This document shows, piece after piece, positions 18,277-26,720 of a DNA stretch of 59,092 bases. The stretch spans positions 1 to 59,092 of the forward strand of contig JAFTQJ010000053.1 of NCBI GenBank assembly GCA_017462785.1. The letters are read 5' to 3'. Under the pieces are notes generated by a model. It had not been told where the DNA came from. It saw only the letters and a list, made by a program, of their open reading frames with translations, and did not search any database. The stretch's first letter is position 1. Every line of letters begins with the position of its first letter. Position numbers and translations under genes: made by a program. This DNA comes from Oscillospiraceae bacterium (GTDB lineage Bacteria; Bacillota; Clostridia; Oscillospirales; Ruminococcaceae).

Positions 18277-18912
18277 ATGAATGCTGTATGGAGCGTGCTG
18301 CTCGGTTATCTGATCGGAAATGTCAATCCTGCCTATATCGCAGCAAAACGCAGGGGCTTCGACATCCGGAAAAACGGTTCCGGAAATGCGGGTGCCTCCA
18401 ATGCGGTGATTACAATGGGAAAGGGGGTCGGTGCGGCAGCAGCGATCTTTGACATTGTGAAAGCTTATTTCTCTGTGCGGATCGCAGTCTTTCTGTTTCC
18501 GCAGCTCAAACTGGCGGCGGAGCTGTCCGGTACCGCCTGCATTGTCGGGCATATCTTTCCGGCATTCATGGGCTTTCGGGGCGGCAAGGGGCTTGCGAGT
18601 CTTGCAGGCGTAGTGCTTGCATTCAGTCCGGAGCTGTTCTTGCTGATGCTCCTCGGGGCGGTCATTGTGGCATTTCTCACGGACTACATATGTTTTGTCG
18701 CAATCACAGCCTCCATCGCATTTCCGCTGCTCTACGGCATCATGACCGGCTGCACCGCAGGTGTCCTGATCTACGCTGTGATCGCCGTCATCATGCCCTG
18801 CAAGCACATCCATAATCTCCGCCGGATCCAGAACGGCACCGAGGCACATATCAGTTTCCTCTGGAAACGTGACGAAGAACTGGAACGCCTCAAACACAAC
18901 CACCATCACTGA
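18277..18912 (+). CDS. plsY: Acyl-phosphate:glycerol-3-phosphate acyltransferase PlsY
   Basis: 211-residue integral membrane enzyme that makes lysophosphatidate from acyl-phosphate and glycerol-3-phosphate, the first step of phospholipid synthesis. Family motifs: GNVNPAYI near the N-terminus, GSGNAGASN and FRGGKGLAS. Hydrophobic helices alternate through the whole length. AAAGGAG lies 9-10 bp before the ATG at 18277; an in-frame ATG at 18241 has no ribosome site. It is monocistronic between two terminators, with a consensus promoter as expected for a housekeeping gene. Confidence 0.95.
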   Translation: MNAVWSVLLGYLIGNVNPAYIAAKRRGFDIRKNGSGNAGASNAVITMGKGVGAAAAIFDIVKAYFSVRIAVFLFPQLKLAAELSGTACIVGHIFPAFMGFRGGKGLASLAGVVLAFSPELFLLMLLGAVIVAFLTDYICFVAITASIAFPLLYGIMTGCTAGVLIYAVIAVIMPCKHIHNLRRIQNGTEAHISFLWKRDEELERLKHNHHH

Positions 18913-18916
18913 CCCC

Positions 18917-18946
18917 AACCGCCGGCACATTTTCCGGCGGTTTTTA
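18917..18946 (+). terminator. Terminator after plsY
   Basis: AACCGCCGG (18917-18925) pairs with CCGGCGGTT (18934-18942), followed by TTTAT. Confidence 0.9.
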
Positions 18947-18967
18947 TGTAATTTGTGACAAATTCCA

Positions 18968-18996
18968 TTGACAAAAATACGGCGTTGTGGTATAAT
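18968..18996 (+). promoter_or_regulatory. Consensus promoter of the SPFH operon
   Basis: TTGACA (18968-18973), 17 bp, TATAAT (18991-18996). Right at the predicted start is a small hairpin, ACTGTA/TACAGT, at 19003-19020. Confidence 0.92.
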
Positions 18997-19105
18997 ATAT
19001 GTACTGTAGTTTTTTACAGTAAAGCAACGTCAGGATAAAACGCTGTATTCACAGCATGGTATATCTTGCATGCCGCAGCAGCGGCAGTTGAAAGGAGTAA
19101 TTATT

Positions 19106-20500
19106 ATGGGACTTATTAAAGCAGTAGTCGGTGCAGTCGGCGGCGTAATGGCGGATCAGTGGAAGGAATTCTTCTATTGTGATGCGATCGATGATGATGT
19201 GCTGATGCTCAAGGGCAGAAAGCGTACCTCCGACCGTTCTTCCAATACCAAGGGCAGTGACAACGTGATCACCAACGGCAGCGGCATCGCTGTTGCAGAC
19301 GGTCAGTGCGTAGTCATCGTGGATCAGGGCAAGATCGTGGAGATCTGTGCACTCCCCGGCGAGTATACATATGATATGTCCACCGAGCCGAGCATCTTCT
19401 CCGGCAGCCTTGGCTCCAGCATTCTGGAAACCTTCAAGGCAATGGGCAAGCGTATTTCCTATGGCGGCGATACCGGCAAGGATCAGCGTGTGTACTATTT
19501 CAACACCAAGGAGATCAAGGACAATCTGTTCGGTACTCCCAGACCCATGCCGTTCCGCATCGTGGATAAGAACATCGGTCTGGACCTCGACACCACCATC
19601 CGCTGCAACGGCAGATACAGCTATGTGATCTCTGACCCGATCCTGTTCTACACCAATGTAGCAGGCAACGTGAAGGATGAATTCAGAAGAAGCGAGATCG
19701 ACGCAACCCTCAAGGGTGAGTTCATCAACTCCCTCCAGCCGGCACTGGCAAAGATTTCTGCAATGGGCATCCGTTACAGCGAGCTTCCGGCACATACCGA
19801 GGATATTGCTGATGCTATGAACGAGATCCTTTCCAAGAAGTGGGAAGAATCCAGAGGCATCAAGGTCAAGTCCGTTGCGTTCAACCCCATCACACTGTCT
19901 GAGGAGATGGAAGCAACCATCCAGAAGCTCCAGCTCCGTGCAGTTGACCGTGATCCGGGTATGGCAGCAACTGCAATGCTCAATGCACAGACCGAGGCAA
20001 TGAAGCTTGCAGCAGGCAATACTGCAACTGGTCCGATGATGGGCTTCATGAATATGAATATGGCAATGCAGAACACAGGTGCAATGCCTGCACAGAATTT
20101 CTACCAGATGGCTGCACAGCAGCAGGCACAGCAGGCAGCTGCACCGGCAGCAAATACGTGGACCTGCTCCTGCGGCACACCGAATACCGGCAAGTTCTGC
20201 CAGAACTGTGCAAATCCCAAGCCCGCACCGGCAGGGGAGTGGACGTGCAAGTGCGGCACCTCCAACAGCGGCAAGTTCTGCATGAACTGCGGCTCCTCCA
20301 AGCCCACAGCGGACGGCTGGACATGTAAGTGCGGTGCAGTGAACAAGGGCAAGTTCTGCATGGAATGCGGCAGCCCCAAGCCCGCAGGTGCACCTCTCTA
20401 CCGCTGCGACAAGTGCGGCTGGGAACCCGCTGATCCTGCAAATCCTCCGAAGTTCTGTCCGGAGTGTGCAGACCCGTTCGATGAGAACGACAGAAAGTAA
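19106..20500 (+). CDS. SPFH/YdjI-like protein with C-terminal zinc ribbons
   Basis: 464 residues; AAAGGAG precedes the ATG at 19106. Residues 1-300 match the SPFH (virion core protein-like, YdjI) family, e.g. NVKDEFRRSEIDATLKGEF, and an amphipathic glycine-rich N-terminus (MGLIKAVVGAVGG) may touch the membrane. After a Met/Gln/Ala-rich linker come four short zinc ribbons from about residue 351 (CSCGTPNTGKFCQNC, CKCGTSNSGKFCMNC, CKCGAVNKGKFCMEC and CDKC...CPEC). In Bacillus subtilis YdjI recruits PspA to the membrane with YdjG/YdjH. Here it heads a comparable operon, but no pspA is present, so the role is inferred by analogy. Confidence 0.85.
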   Translation: MGLIKAVVGAVGGVMADQWKEFFYCDAIDDDVLMLKGRKRTSDRSSNTKGSDNVITNGSGIAVADGQCVVIVDQGKIVEICALPGEYTYDMSTEPSIFSGSLGSSILETFKAMGKRISYGGDTGKDQRVYYFNTKEIKDNLFGTPRPMPFRIVDKNIGLDLDTTIRCNGRYSYVISDPILFYTNVAGNVKDEFRRSEIDATLKGEFINSLQPALAKISAMGIRYSELPAHTEDIADAMNEILSKKWEESRGIKVKSVAFNPITLSEEMEATIQKLQLRAVDRDPGMAATAMLNAQTEAMKLAAGNTATGPMMGFMNMNMAMQNTGAMPAQNFYQMAAQQQAQQAAAPAANTWTCSCGTPNTGKFCQNCANPKPAPAGEWTCKCGTSNSGKFCMNCGSSKPTADGWTCKCGAVNKGKFCMECGSPKPAGAPLYRCDKCGWEPADPANPPKFCPECADPFDENDRK

Positions 20501-20511
20501 GCAATGATGCA

Positions 20512-20547
20512 AACGGCAGCGGCTCAGAAACTTCCGCTGCCGTTTTC
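20512..20547 (+). terminator. Intra-operon hairpin, probable attenuator
   Basis: AACGGCAGCGG (20512-20522) pairs with CCGCTGCCGTT (20534-20544), followed by TTCTG. The U-run is short and the next gene has no evident promoter, so partial termination that lowers expression of the two downstream genes is likely. Confidence 0.6.
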
Positions 20548-20567
20548 TGAGAAAGGAGAAGGCGGCT

Positions 20568-21653
20568 ATGGCAGGCTTGCTGAATTATGAATGCCCTTGC
20601 TGCGGCGGTAAGATCGAATTTGACAGCACTACCCAGCAGATGAAATGCCCCTACTGCGATACGGAATTTGAAGCCGAAGCACTGAAATCCTTTGATGATG
20701 AGCTGAAGCAGACGCCCCCCGATGATATGAAATGGGATACAAAGGCAGGAACCGAGTGGCAGGAAGGCGAACAGGACAACATGAAAACCTATTTCTGTGA
20801 ATCCTGCGGCGGTGAGATCGTGACGGATATGACCACTTCCGCATCCGCTTGCCCCTACTGCGACAACCCCATCATCATGAAGGGACAGCTCGCAGGTGAA
20901 CTGCGTCCGGATTATGTCATCCCCTTCAAGCTTGATAAAAAGGCAGCCAAGGAAGCCCTCAGCAACCATTTCAAGGGCAAACCTCTGCTCCCAAAGCTCT
21001 TCAAGGACGAAAACCACATTGACGAGATCAAGGGTGTCTATGTCCCTGTCTGGCTGTTCGATGCCGATGTCAACGCACGCATCCGCTACAAGGGCGAGAA
21101 GATCCGCCGCTGGGAGGACCGCAATTACAGATATACCGAGATCAGCTATTTCGCCCTGTTTCGTGGCGGCAGCATTGCTTTCCGTCAGGTGCCCGTGGAC
21201 GGCTCCGAGAAAATGGACGACACCATGATGGAATCCATCGAGCCTTTCCATTTCAAGGATGCGGTGGATTTCCAGACAGCCTATCTTTCCGGCTATCTTG
21301 CGGACAAATATGACGTGGATGCAGAAACCAGCATTCACCGTGCCAACCAGAGGATCCGTCAGAGCACGGTCGATGCCTTTGAACGCACGACCAGCGGCTA
21401 CCATAATGTGCATACCGCAGAAAGCAGCATCCAGCTCTCCGGCGGCAAGGCGAAATATGCCCTCTATCCGGTGTGGCTGCTCAATACCACATGGAACGGC
21501 AAAAAATTCACCTTTGCCATGAACGGACAGACCGGCAAATTTGTCGGTGATCTGCCGGCTGATAAAAGTGCAGCATTCCGCTGGTTTGGCGGAATTGCCG
21601 GCATTGCGGCGGCTGTGACCTTTGCCCTGACATTCCTGTTCTGGCTGCTGTAA
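20568..21653 (+). CDS. YdjG-like zinc-ribbon membrane protein
   Basis: 361 residues after a good AAAGGAG site. Two zinc ribbons open the protein (CPCCGG...CPYC and CESCGG...CPYC). The middle has the VPVWLFDADVNARIRYKGE type strand seen in YdjG and related TFIIB-zinc-ribbon membrane proteins. A single C-terminal helix (AVTFALTFLFWLL) ends the chain as a tail anchor. Second gene of the SPFH operon; 12 bp separate it from the TPM-domain gene. Likely partner of the SPFH protein at the membrane. Confidence 0.78.
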   Translation: MAGLLNYECPCCGGKIEFDSTTQQMKCPYCDTEFEAEALKSFDDELKQTPPDDMKWDTKAGTEWQEGEQDNMKTYFCESCGGEIVTDMTTSASACPYCDNPIIMKGQLAGELRPDYVIPFKLDKKAAKEALSNHFKGKPLLPKLFKDENHIDEIKGVYVPVWLFDADVNARIRYKGEKIRRWEDRNYRYTEISYFALFRGGSIAFRQVPVDGSEKMDDTMMESIEPFHFKDAVDFQTAYLSGYLADKYDVDAETSIHRANQRIRQSTVDAFERTTSGYHNVHTAESSIQLSGGKAKYALYPVWLLNTTWNGKKFTFAMNGQTGKFVGDLPADKSAAFRWFGGIAGIAAAVTFALTFLFWLL

Positions 21654-21665
21654 GGAGGTGCGGAC

Positions 21666-22454
21666 ATGAAACTGAAAACTTTGATTCTCACGGCAATGGC
21701 AGCGGTCTGCTCCATTGCACCGATCACAGCATCCGCACATTCTGCAGTGTTTGCGGATACTGCCGGTACAGTAGAAACCGGAGATTGGGAACCGATTGAC
21801 GATGCCCTCTGGGATGTCCATGTGGAGCATGACTGTGATGTCATGATCAAAACCACGGATGACCTCGAAGGTATGAGCGTCAAGAACTATGCGGATGCCT
21901 ACTATGAGGAGTGGCATGACGATAAAGAGGAGGACGGCATTCTGCTCGTTGTGAGCATGGATACACGGGAGTACTTCATCCTGACCTCCGGCTCATGCAT
22001 CTATTCCTTTACCGATGCCGGACTTGACTATATCGAGGCACGGATCGTCCCCGATATGAGTGACGGCGATTACAAAGCTGCATTTCTGGAATTCGCCGAA
22101 TTATGCGATGATTTTCTCGTGCAGGCGGCATCCGGCAGACCCTATGACGGCAGTCACATGCCCAAGGAGCCGTTCAATGTCGGACTTTCTCTGCTGATCG
22201 CACTCGGCGTGGGTCTTGCGGCAGGCGGCATTGGTCTGCTCATCCTGTTCGGCAACCTCAAGAGCGTCCATCAGCAGCATGGTGCGGCGGATTACACCGT
22301 TCCCAACAGCTTCCGGCTCAATACCCAGCGTGACATTTTCCTTTACAGGAAAGTCAGAAGGGAAGAAAAGCCCGATGATGATGAAAAGCGTGGCAGCAGC
22401 ACCTTCACCGGCGGCTCCGGTGATACACGGGGCGGCAGCGGCGGTACATTCTGA
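21666..22454 (+). CDS. YdjH-like TPM-domain membrane protein
   Basis: 262 residues after AAGGAGGTG. A signal peptide (LILTAMAAVCSIAPITASA) leads to an extracytoplasmic TPM-type domain (about 35-150; YADAYYEEWHDDKEEDGILL, DGDYKAAFLEFAELCDD). One membrane helix follows (about 170-195), then a basic cytoplasmic tail ending in Gly/Ser-rich GGSGDTRGGSGGTF. TPM domains occur in phosphatase-like and photosystem-repair proteins and in YdjH. Its place as third gene fits a YdjGHI-type membrane assembly. Confidence 0.8.
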   Translation: MKLKTLILTAMAAVCSIAPITASAHSAVFADTAGTVETGDWEPIDDALWDVHVEHDCDVMIKTTDDLEGMSVKNYADAYYEEWHDDKEEDGILLVVSMDTREYFILTSGSCIYSFTDAGLDYIEARIVPDMSDGDYKAAFLEFAELCDDFLVQAASGRPYDGSHMPKEPFNVGLSLLIALGVGLAAGGIGLLILFGNLKSVHQQHGAADYTVPNSFRLNTQRDIFLYRKVRREEKPDDDEKRGSSTFTGGSGDTRGGSGGTF

Positions 22455-22459
22455 TACTG

Positions 22460-22487
22460 ATCCCCCTGCGTTTGCAGGGGGATTTCT
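22460..22487 (+). terminator. Terminator of the SPFH operon
   Basis: ATCCCCCTGC (22460-22469) pairs with GCAGGGGGAT (22474-22483), followed by TTCTG. Confidence 0.8.
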
Positions 22488-22726
22488 GTGTCCTCATACC
22501 CTCTCATTCAGCTTTGGATAAAACGTTTAAGCTAATACAATCTGTATTGTAACAAAGCTACACAAAAATAGAACAAACCTCTTTTTAGCTTGAATTAACA
22601 ATCTGCTTGAATATTTTCAGAATGGTCACAATTTGTCAATTTATCACGCTGATGTATACAGGATGTACAAACGAAAACCATTTGTCCAAGCATTGTAAAT
22701 AAAATATAAACTCTACGGATAACGTG
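22488..22726. other. AT-rich gap upstream of the GH9 promoter
   Basis: About 240 bases without an ORF of convincing character. The sequence is clearly more AT-rich than its surroundings. No clean palindrome was picked out by eye. Its place before a regulated cellulase suggests room for activator binding, which is inference only. Confidence 0.5.
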
Positions 22727-22755
22727 TTGACATTTTTTGTAACATGTTGTATACT
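22727..22755 (+). promoter_or_regulatory. Strong promoter of the GH9 cellulase
   Basis: TTGACA (22727-22732), 17 bp, TATACT (22750-22755). The predicted start near 22762 gives an approximately 115-nt leader before the ATG at 22877, unusually long for this window; no known riboswitch was recognised in it. Confidence 0.88.
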
Positions 22756-22876
22756 TAAATTATGAAAGATGTTGACGGAATTTTCAAAAAGAGAAAACCC
22801 GTTCAGAGTAAAAAATGCTTAAAAATCTTTCAGGTTATTTACAAATGGTAGAGTAACATAAAGCGGAGGTAAAGGT

Positions 22877-25630
22877 ATGAAATTCAAAAAAACATTGGCA
22901 GCATTGACAAGTATGTTCATGCTATCGACATCGGTTTGCACTGCAATGACAGCACCCGTTGTGCATGCAGCAGAAACTGACATCAACTATGCAGAAGCAC
23001 TCGCACTTTCCCTGTATTTCTATGACGCAAATGAATGCGGTACAGAGGTGGACGACGGACCGCTGACATGGAGAGGCAACTGCCACACCTATGATGCGTA
23101 TGCATCACTGGACAGTGCAGTTGGTCTGGGCAGCTCTGAAAAGTCCCAGATCAAGGCAATCACAGGCTCCAATACAGTGGACGTATCCGGCGGCTATCAT
23201 GATGCCGGCGACCATGTCAAGTTCAGCCTGACAATGGGCTTCAATGCAACCTCCCTCGGCTGGGCTTACTACGATTACCCCGAGGTGTTCAAGGCAACCG
23301 GCACGGAAGCACACCTGCTCGACATCCTTCAGAACACCTGCGATTACTTCATGAAAACCACCTATCTGGATGCAAACGGTGATGTCATCGCATTTGTATA
23401 TAATGTAGCGGACAGCAGCGACCATAATGAATGGCTCGCACCGGAAATGCAGACCAGCCAGAGAAAAACCTACTGGGCAACCGCATCCGGCAACAACTCC
23501 GTCGTTGCATTTGAAATGGCATCCGCACTCGCTTCCACTGCACATGCATTTGCAGATGTGGATGCAGAGTATGCAGCAAGCTGTCTGAAGTATGCAGAGG
23601 CTCTGTACGAGTTCGGTGCAGAACACCCCGGCAACACACAGGATGGTCAGGGCGACATGTACGGCACCGGCACTTACACCGATGACAAGGCATGGGCTGA
23701 GGTCTGGCTCCATGTTGCAGACAGTGCAAATCATCCGCTGCCCACCCTTAAGCCGAGCAACGGCACTTATAACGGTGAGAATGACTACTGGGTATACTGC
23801 TGGGACAAGGTCTGGGGCGGCTATGCATGCATGATGTATGAGCTGACCGGTGATTCCGTCTATGCAAACGAGATCAAGTTTGAGATGGACAACCTCGTAA
23901 ACAACAAGAATCAGGCATACTACCCGATTTCCGGATGGGGCACATCCCGCTACAACTGTGCATGGCAGAAGTATGCGATCACCTATTCCGAGGGTCAGGA
24001 TAATTACGAATATCTGTATTACGCAAAGAACCAGATGGACTATCTGCTGGGCAATAACCCGACCGGCTACAGCTTCCTGCTTGGCTACGGCGATAAGTCC
24101 CCTGTAAAGATCCATCACCGTGCAGCAAACCCGAACCGTGACAACTGCACATACACACTGTATGGTGCACTGGTCGGCGGTCCGACAACTGCAGACGGCG
24201 ACTATGAGGACAACACTGAGAGATACCAGTATACCGAGCCTGCTCTGGACTACAACGCATGCTTCACACTGGCGATCACAGGTCTGTACTACCACTTCGG
24301 CGGTGACACCACAACAGCAGCTGCTACAATTGCAAATGCATCCGAGATCAAGGATGGCTTTGAATTCACACTCGAAGGCTATGTTCCGGAGGAGATCGAT
24401 CCCCTCGAAACAACAGCAACTACAACCAAGCCTGCAACCGCAGCAACCACAACTACCACAACCGCAGCTCCTGTTGTTGATATGGAGTCCGGCAAGGTAA
24501 CAGCAACCCTCAACACAGCACTCAACTGCAAGGGTACCAACCAGATCCACATGTATCTCGGCGATTATCTCCCCTCCGATGCAGTCCTCAAGAAAGTCAC
24601 TGTAAACCTGAAGAATGGCTCTAACATGGGTACAGTTGTCAGTGCAGCTGGTTTCTCCACCACAAGCGACTGGCAGCAGGTGGACAAGTCCCAGTCCATG
24701 GGCACAAGCGGTACTCTGGTATTCGATGTATCCAGCTTCGGCAGCTCTATCAAGATCGACAGTGAAATGATGTTCGGTCTTTGGTGGTGCGATTCCCAGA
24801 CAGCAACCGTAGAGTCCATCGTTCTGGAATATGAAGCTCCCAGCGAGGCAACCACCGTTACCACAACTACTACTGCAAAGCCTACAACCACTACTACCAC
24901 TACAACTACCACCGCAAAGCCCACAACGACAACTACTACCACCACAACTACCACCGCAAAGCCCACAACAACAACTACTACCACTACAACTACCACCGCA
25001 AAGCCCACAACGACAACTACTACCACCACAACTACCACCGCAAAGCCCACAACGACAACTACTACCACCACAACTACCACCGCAAAGCCCACAACAACTA
25101 CAACAACCACTACTACGACAACCACCACAACAACGACAACTACGACAACAACAACCACAACAACTACAACCACCACCACAACAACAACTACGACAACAAC
25201 AACAACCACAACTACAACTACAACTACCACTACTACAACTACAACCACCCAGCCTGCAACCACCACAACGACGACCACAACCACAGAGGCAACCACACCC
25301 GTACCGGAAACAACCACCACAACCACAGCACCTTCCGGCGGCAATACCGTTGTTCTGACAGACGTTGTTTATGATTCCAGCTACTCTCTGGCAGATTATG
25401 ACTACGGCAGCGTCAAGGAAATCGTTCTCCAGCTTGACGGCAACGTAGGCTACGGCTTCGGCGGCTGCGTAATGCTCGGTAACTGGGCAGCACAGCACTC
25501 CTACAGTGCATCCGATCTGAGTGCGGACAACACCATCACCATTCAGGTGACAAATCCGCAGGATACCATCAAGATCTTCAATTACTGGGGTACAATGAAC
25601 CTTGTGAGTGTAACACTCGTGATGGAATGA
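22877..25630 (+). CDS. Secreted GH9 endoglucanase with poly-threonine linker, no dockerin
   Basis: 917 residues with a signal peptide to about residue 32 (VVHAAET). The GH9 (alpha/alpha)6 domain spans about 35-475: GGYHDAGDHVKF holds the catalytic Asp pair (D109, D112), HHRA the substrate His (about 413) and TEPALDYNACF the acid Glu (E454). A beta-sandwich follows (about 535-655), then about 160 residues of almost pure threonine with AKP breaks, then a 97-residue C-terminal module (from about 821) loosely like the first one. Both are probably carbohydrate-binding; the exact CBM family was not recognised. Unlike the pectate lyases it has no dockerin, so it is free or bound by its own modules. 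Confidence 0.93.
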   Translation: MKFKKTLAALTSMFMLSTSVCTAMTAPVVHAAETDINYAEALALSLYFYDANECGTEVDDGPLTWRGNCHTYDAYASLDSAVGLGSSEKSQIKAITGSNTVDVSGGYHDAGDHVKFSLTMGFNATSLGWAYYDYPEVFKATGTEAHLLDILQNTCDYFMKTTYLDANGDVIAFVYNVADSSDHNEWLAPEMQTSQRKTYWATASGNNSVVAFEMASALASTAHAFADVDAEYAASCLKYAEALYEFGAEHPGNTQDGQGDMYGTGTYTDDKAWAEVWLHVADSANHPLPTLKPSNGTYNGENDYWVYCWDKVWGGYACMMYELTGDSVYANEIKFEMDNLVNNKNQAYYPISGWGTSRYNCAWQKYAITYSEGQDNYEYLYYAKNQMDYLLGNNPTGYSFLLGYGDKSPVKIHHRAANPNRDNCTYTLYGALVGGPTTADGDYEDNTERYQYTEPALDYNACFTLAITGLYYHFGGDTTTAAATIANASEIKDGFEFTLEGYVPEEIDPLETTATTTKPATAATTTTTTAAPVVDMESGKVTATLNTALNCKGTNQIHMYLGDYLPSDAVLKKVTVNLKNGSNMGTVVSAAGFSTTSDWQQVDKSQSMGTSGTLVFDVSSFGSSIKIDSEMMFGLWWCDSQTATVESIVLEYEAPSEATTVTTTTTAKPTTTTTTTTTTAKPTTTTTTTTTTTAKPTTTTTTTTTTTAKPTTTTTTTTTTTAKPTTTTTTTTTTTAKPTTTTTTTTTTTTTTTTTTTTTTTTTTTTTTTTTTTTTTTTTTTTTTTTTTTTTQPATTTTTTTTTEATTPVPETTTTTTAPSGGNTVVLTDVVYDSSYSLADYDYGSVKEIVLQLDGNVGYGFGGCVMLGNWAAQHSYSASDLSADNTITIQVTNPQDTIKIFNYWGTMNLVSVTLVME
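24850..25330 (+). repeat. ACN-codon tract with 42-bp tandem repeats (poly-Thr linker)
   Basis: Threonine codons (aca, acg, act, acc) run almost unbroken. In the first half GCAAAGCC (Ala-Lys-Pro) recurs at 24914, 24956, 24998, 25040 and 25082, an exact 42-bp period. Later the tract is threonine only. Codons are mixed, so it is selected as protein rather than being simple slippage of one triplet, but length polymorphism between strains is likely. Confidence 0.92.
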
Positions 25631-25671
25631 TCTGAACAGGATGTGCAGACAAAAACTGAATAAGTAACAAC

Positions 25672-25718
25672 CTCCCCTTTTCATACGGACGGCACAGTCA
25701 AATGAAAAGGGGAGCATT
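25672..25718 (+). terminator. Terminator of the GH9 gene
   Basis: CTCCCCTTTTCAT (25672-25684) pairs with ATGAAAAGGGGAG (25702-25714), followed by CATTTTG. Confidence 0.85.
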
Positions 25719-25753
25719 TTGTCAGAAAATATGTAAAATTTGCACGAAAAAAC

Positions 25754-25782
25754 TTGCATTTCAGATGAAAATATAGTATAAT
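25754..25782 (+). promoter_or_regulatory. Promoter of the EamA-NhaC pair
   Basis: TTGCAT (25754-25759), 17 bp, TATAAT (25777-25782). Confidence 0.8.
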
Positions 25783-25811
25783 AGAAGCGATGCTAACGGA
25801 AAGGAGATTCT

Positions 25812-26720
25812 ATGATCAAACATTTGCGAGGAAATATTCTGCTGCTCATCACAGCACTGATCTGGGGAACGGCTTTTGTTGCCCAGAGCGAGGGCATGAA
25901 CCATGTGGAACCGTTCACCTACAATGCGATGCGGACATTGCTGGGAGGGATCGTGCTGATACCGGTGATCGCCGGATTCCGGCGATTCGGCAAAAGCGAA
26001 CGCACAGAAAAAGCACCGCTTCGGGTTACTGTCACAGGGGGCGTGGTCTGCGGCATCCTGCTCTGTGTGGCAAGCTCATTCCAGCAAAGCGGCATCAGCA
26101 TGACGACCGCCGGAAAAGCCGGATTCATCACCGCCCTGTACATCATCATTGTCCCGATTCTGGAATTCCTGCTTTTCCGCAGGTCGAATCCGGTCGTGTG
26201 GATCAGCGTCCTGATCGCTGCCGGCGGTTTCTGGCTTCTCTGCATCAAAGAGGGTTTCACAGTGGGAAAGGGCGACTGGCTGGTACTTTGCTGTGCTCTG
26301 TTCTTTGCCATGCACATCATGGTCATCGACCATTTCAACGCCAAGCATGCCGATGCAATGCTCATGTCCTGCATCCAGTTTTTTACGGCAGGCATCCTGA
26401 TGCTGATCTGCATGTTCCTCTTTGAAACGCCCTCACTGAGCAGCATTTTTGATGCGAGGTATACGATCCTGTATGCCGGCATCATGTCCTCCGGCGTGGC
26501 GTACACCCTCCAGATCCTCGGTCAGCGTGACACGGAACCGGCGGCCGCTACGCTTCTGATGAGTCTGGAATCGGTTTTTGCCGCATTATCCGGCTGGCTC
26601 ATCCTGCATGAAGCACTGACCCTGAAAGAGCTGATCGGCTGTGCACTGGTATTTGCCGCCGTGCTTCTCGCACAGCTGAAAGCTCCGCAAGAAAAAACAT
26701 CCAAAGGAGAAACATCATGA
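25812..26720 (+). CDS. EamA/DMT-family transporter
   Basis: 302-residue membrane protein with about ten helices in two EamA repeats. Family features: start LLLITALIWGTAFVAQSEGM, and in the second half YTLQILGQRDTEPAAATLL followed by ESVFAALSGWLILHE. Members export amino acids or metabolites; the substrate cannot be told from sequence. AAAGGAG precedes the ATG. The stop overlaps the next start (ATGA), so it is co-translated with the antiporter. Confidence 0.9.
   Translation: MIKHLRGNILLLITALIWGTAFVAQSEGMNHVEPFTYNAMRTLLGGIVLIPVIAGFRRFGKSERTEKAPLRVTVTGGVVCGILLCVASSFQQSGISMTTAGKAGFITALYIIIVPILEFLLFRRSNPVVWISVLIAAGGFWLLCIKEGFTVGKGDWLVLCCALFFAMHIMVIDHFNAKHADAMLMSCIQFFTAGILMLICMFLFETPSLSSIFDARYTILYAGIMSSGVAYTLQILGQRDTEPAAATLLMSLESVFAALSGWLILHEALTLKELIGCALVFAAVLLAQLKAPQEKTSKGETS

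Noticed and set aside
20046-21917. Long minus-strand frame opposite the zinc-ribbon operon
   Set aside because: Antisense to three genes with clear domains and ribosome sites; its Cys content mirrors no metal motif.
24850-25330. Regular repeats resembling a CRISPR or simple-sequence locus
   Set aside because: Unit spacing is 42 bp with no unique spacers, and all units keep the threonine frame inside the GH9 gene.
23105-25759. Minus-strand frame of 884 codons with long Cys/Gly-rich repeats
   Set aside because: It is the antisense reading of the GH9 gene; the repeats mirror the threonine linker.
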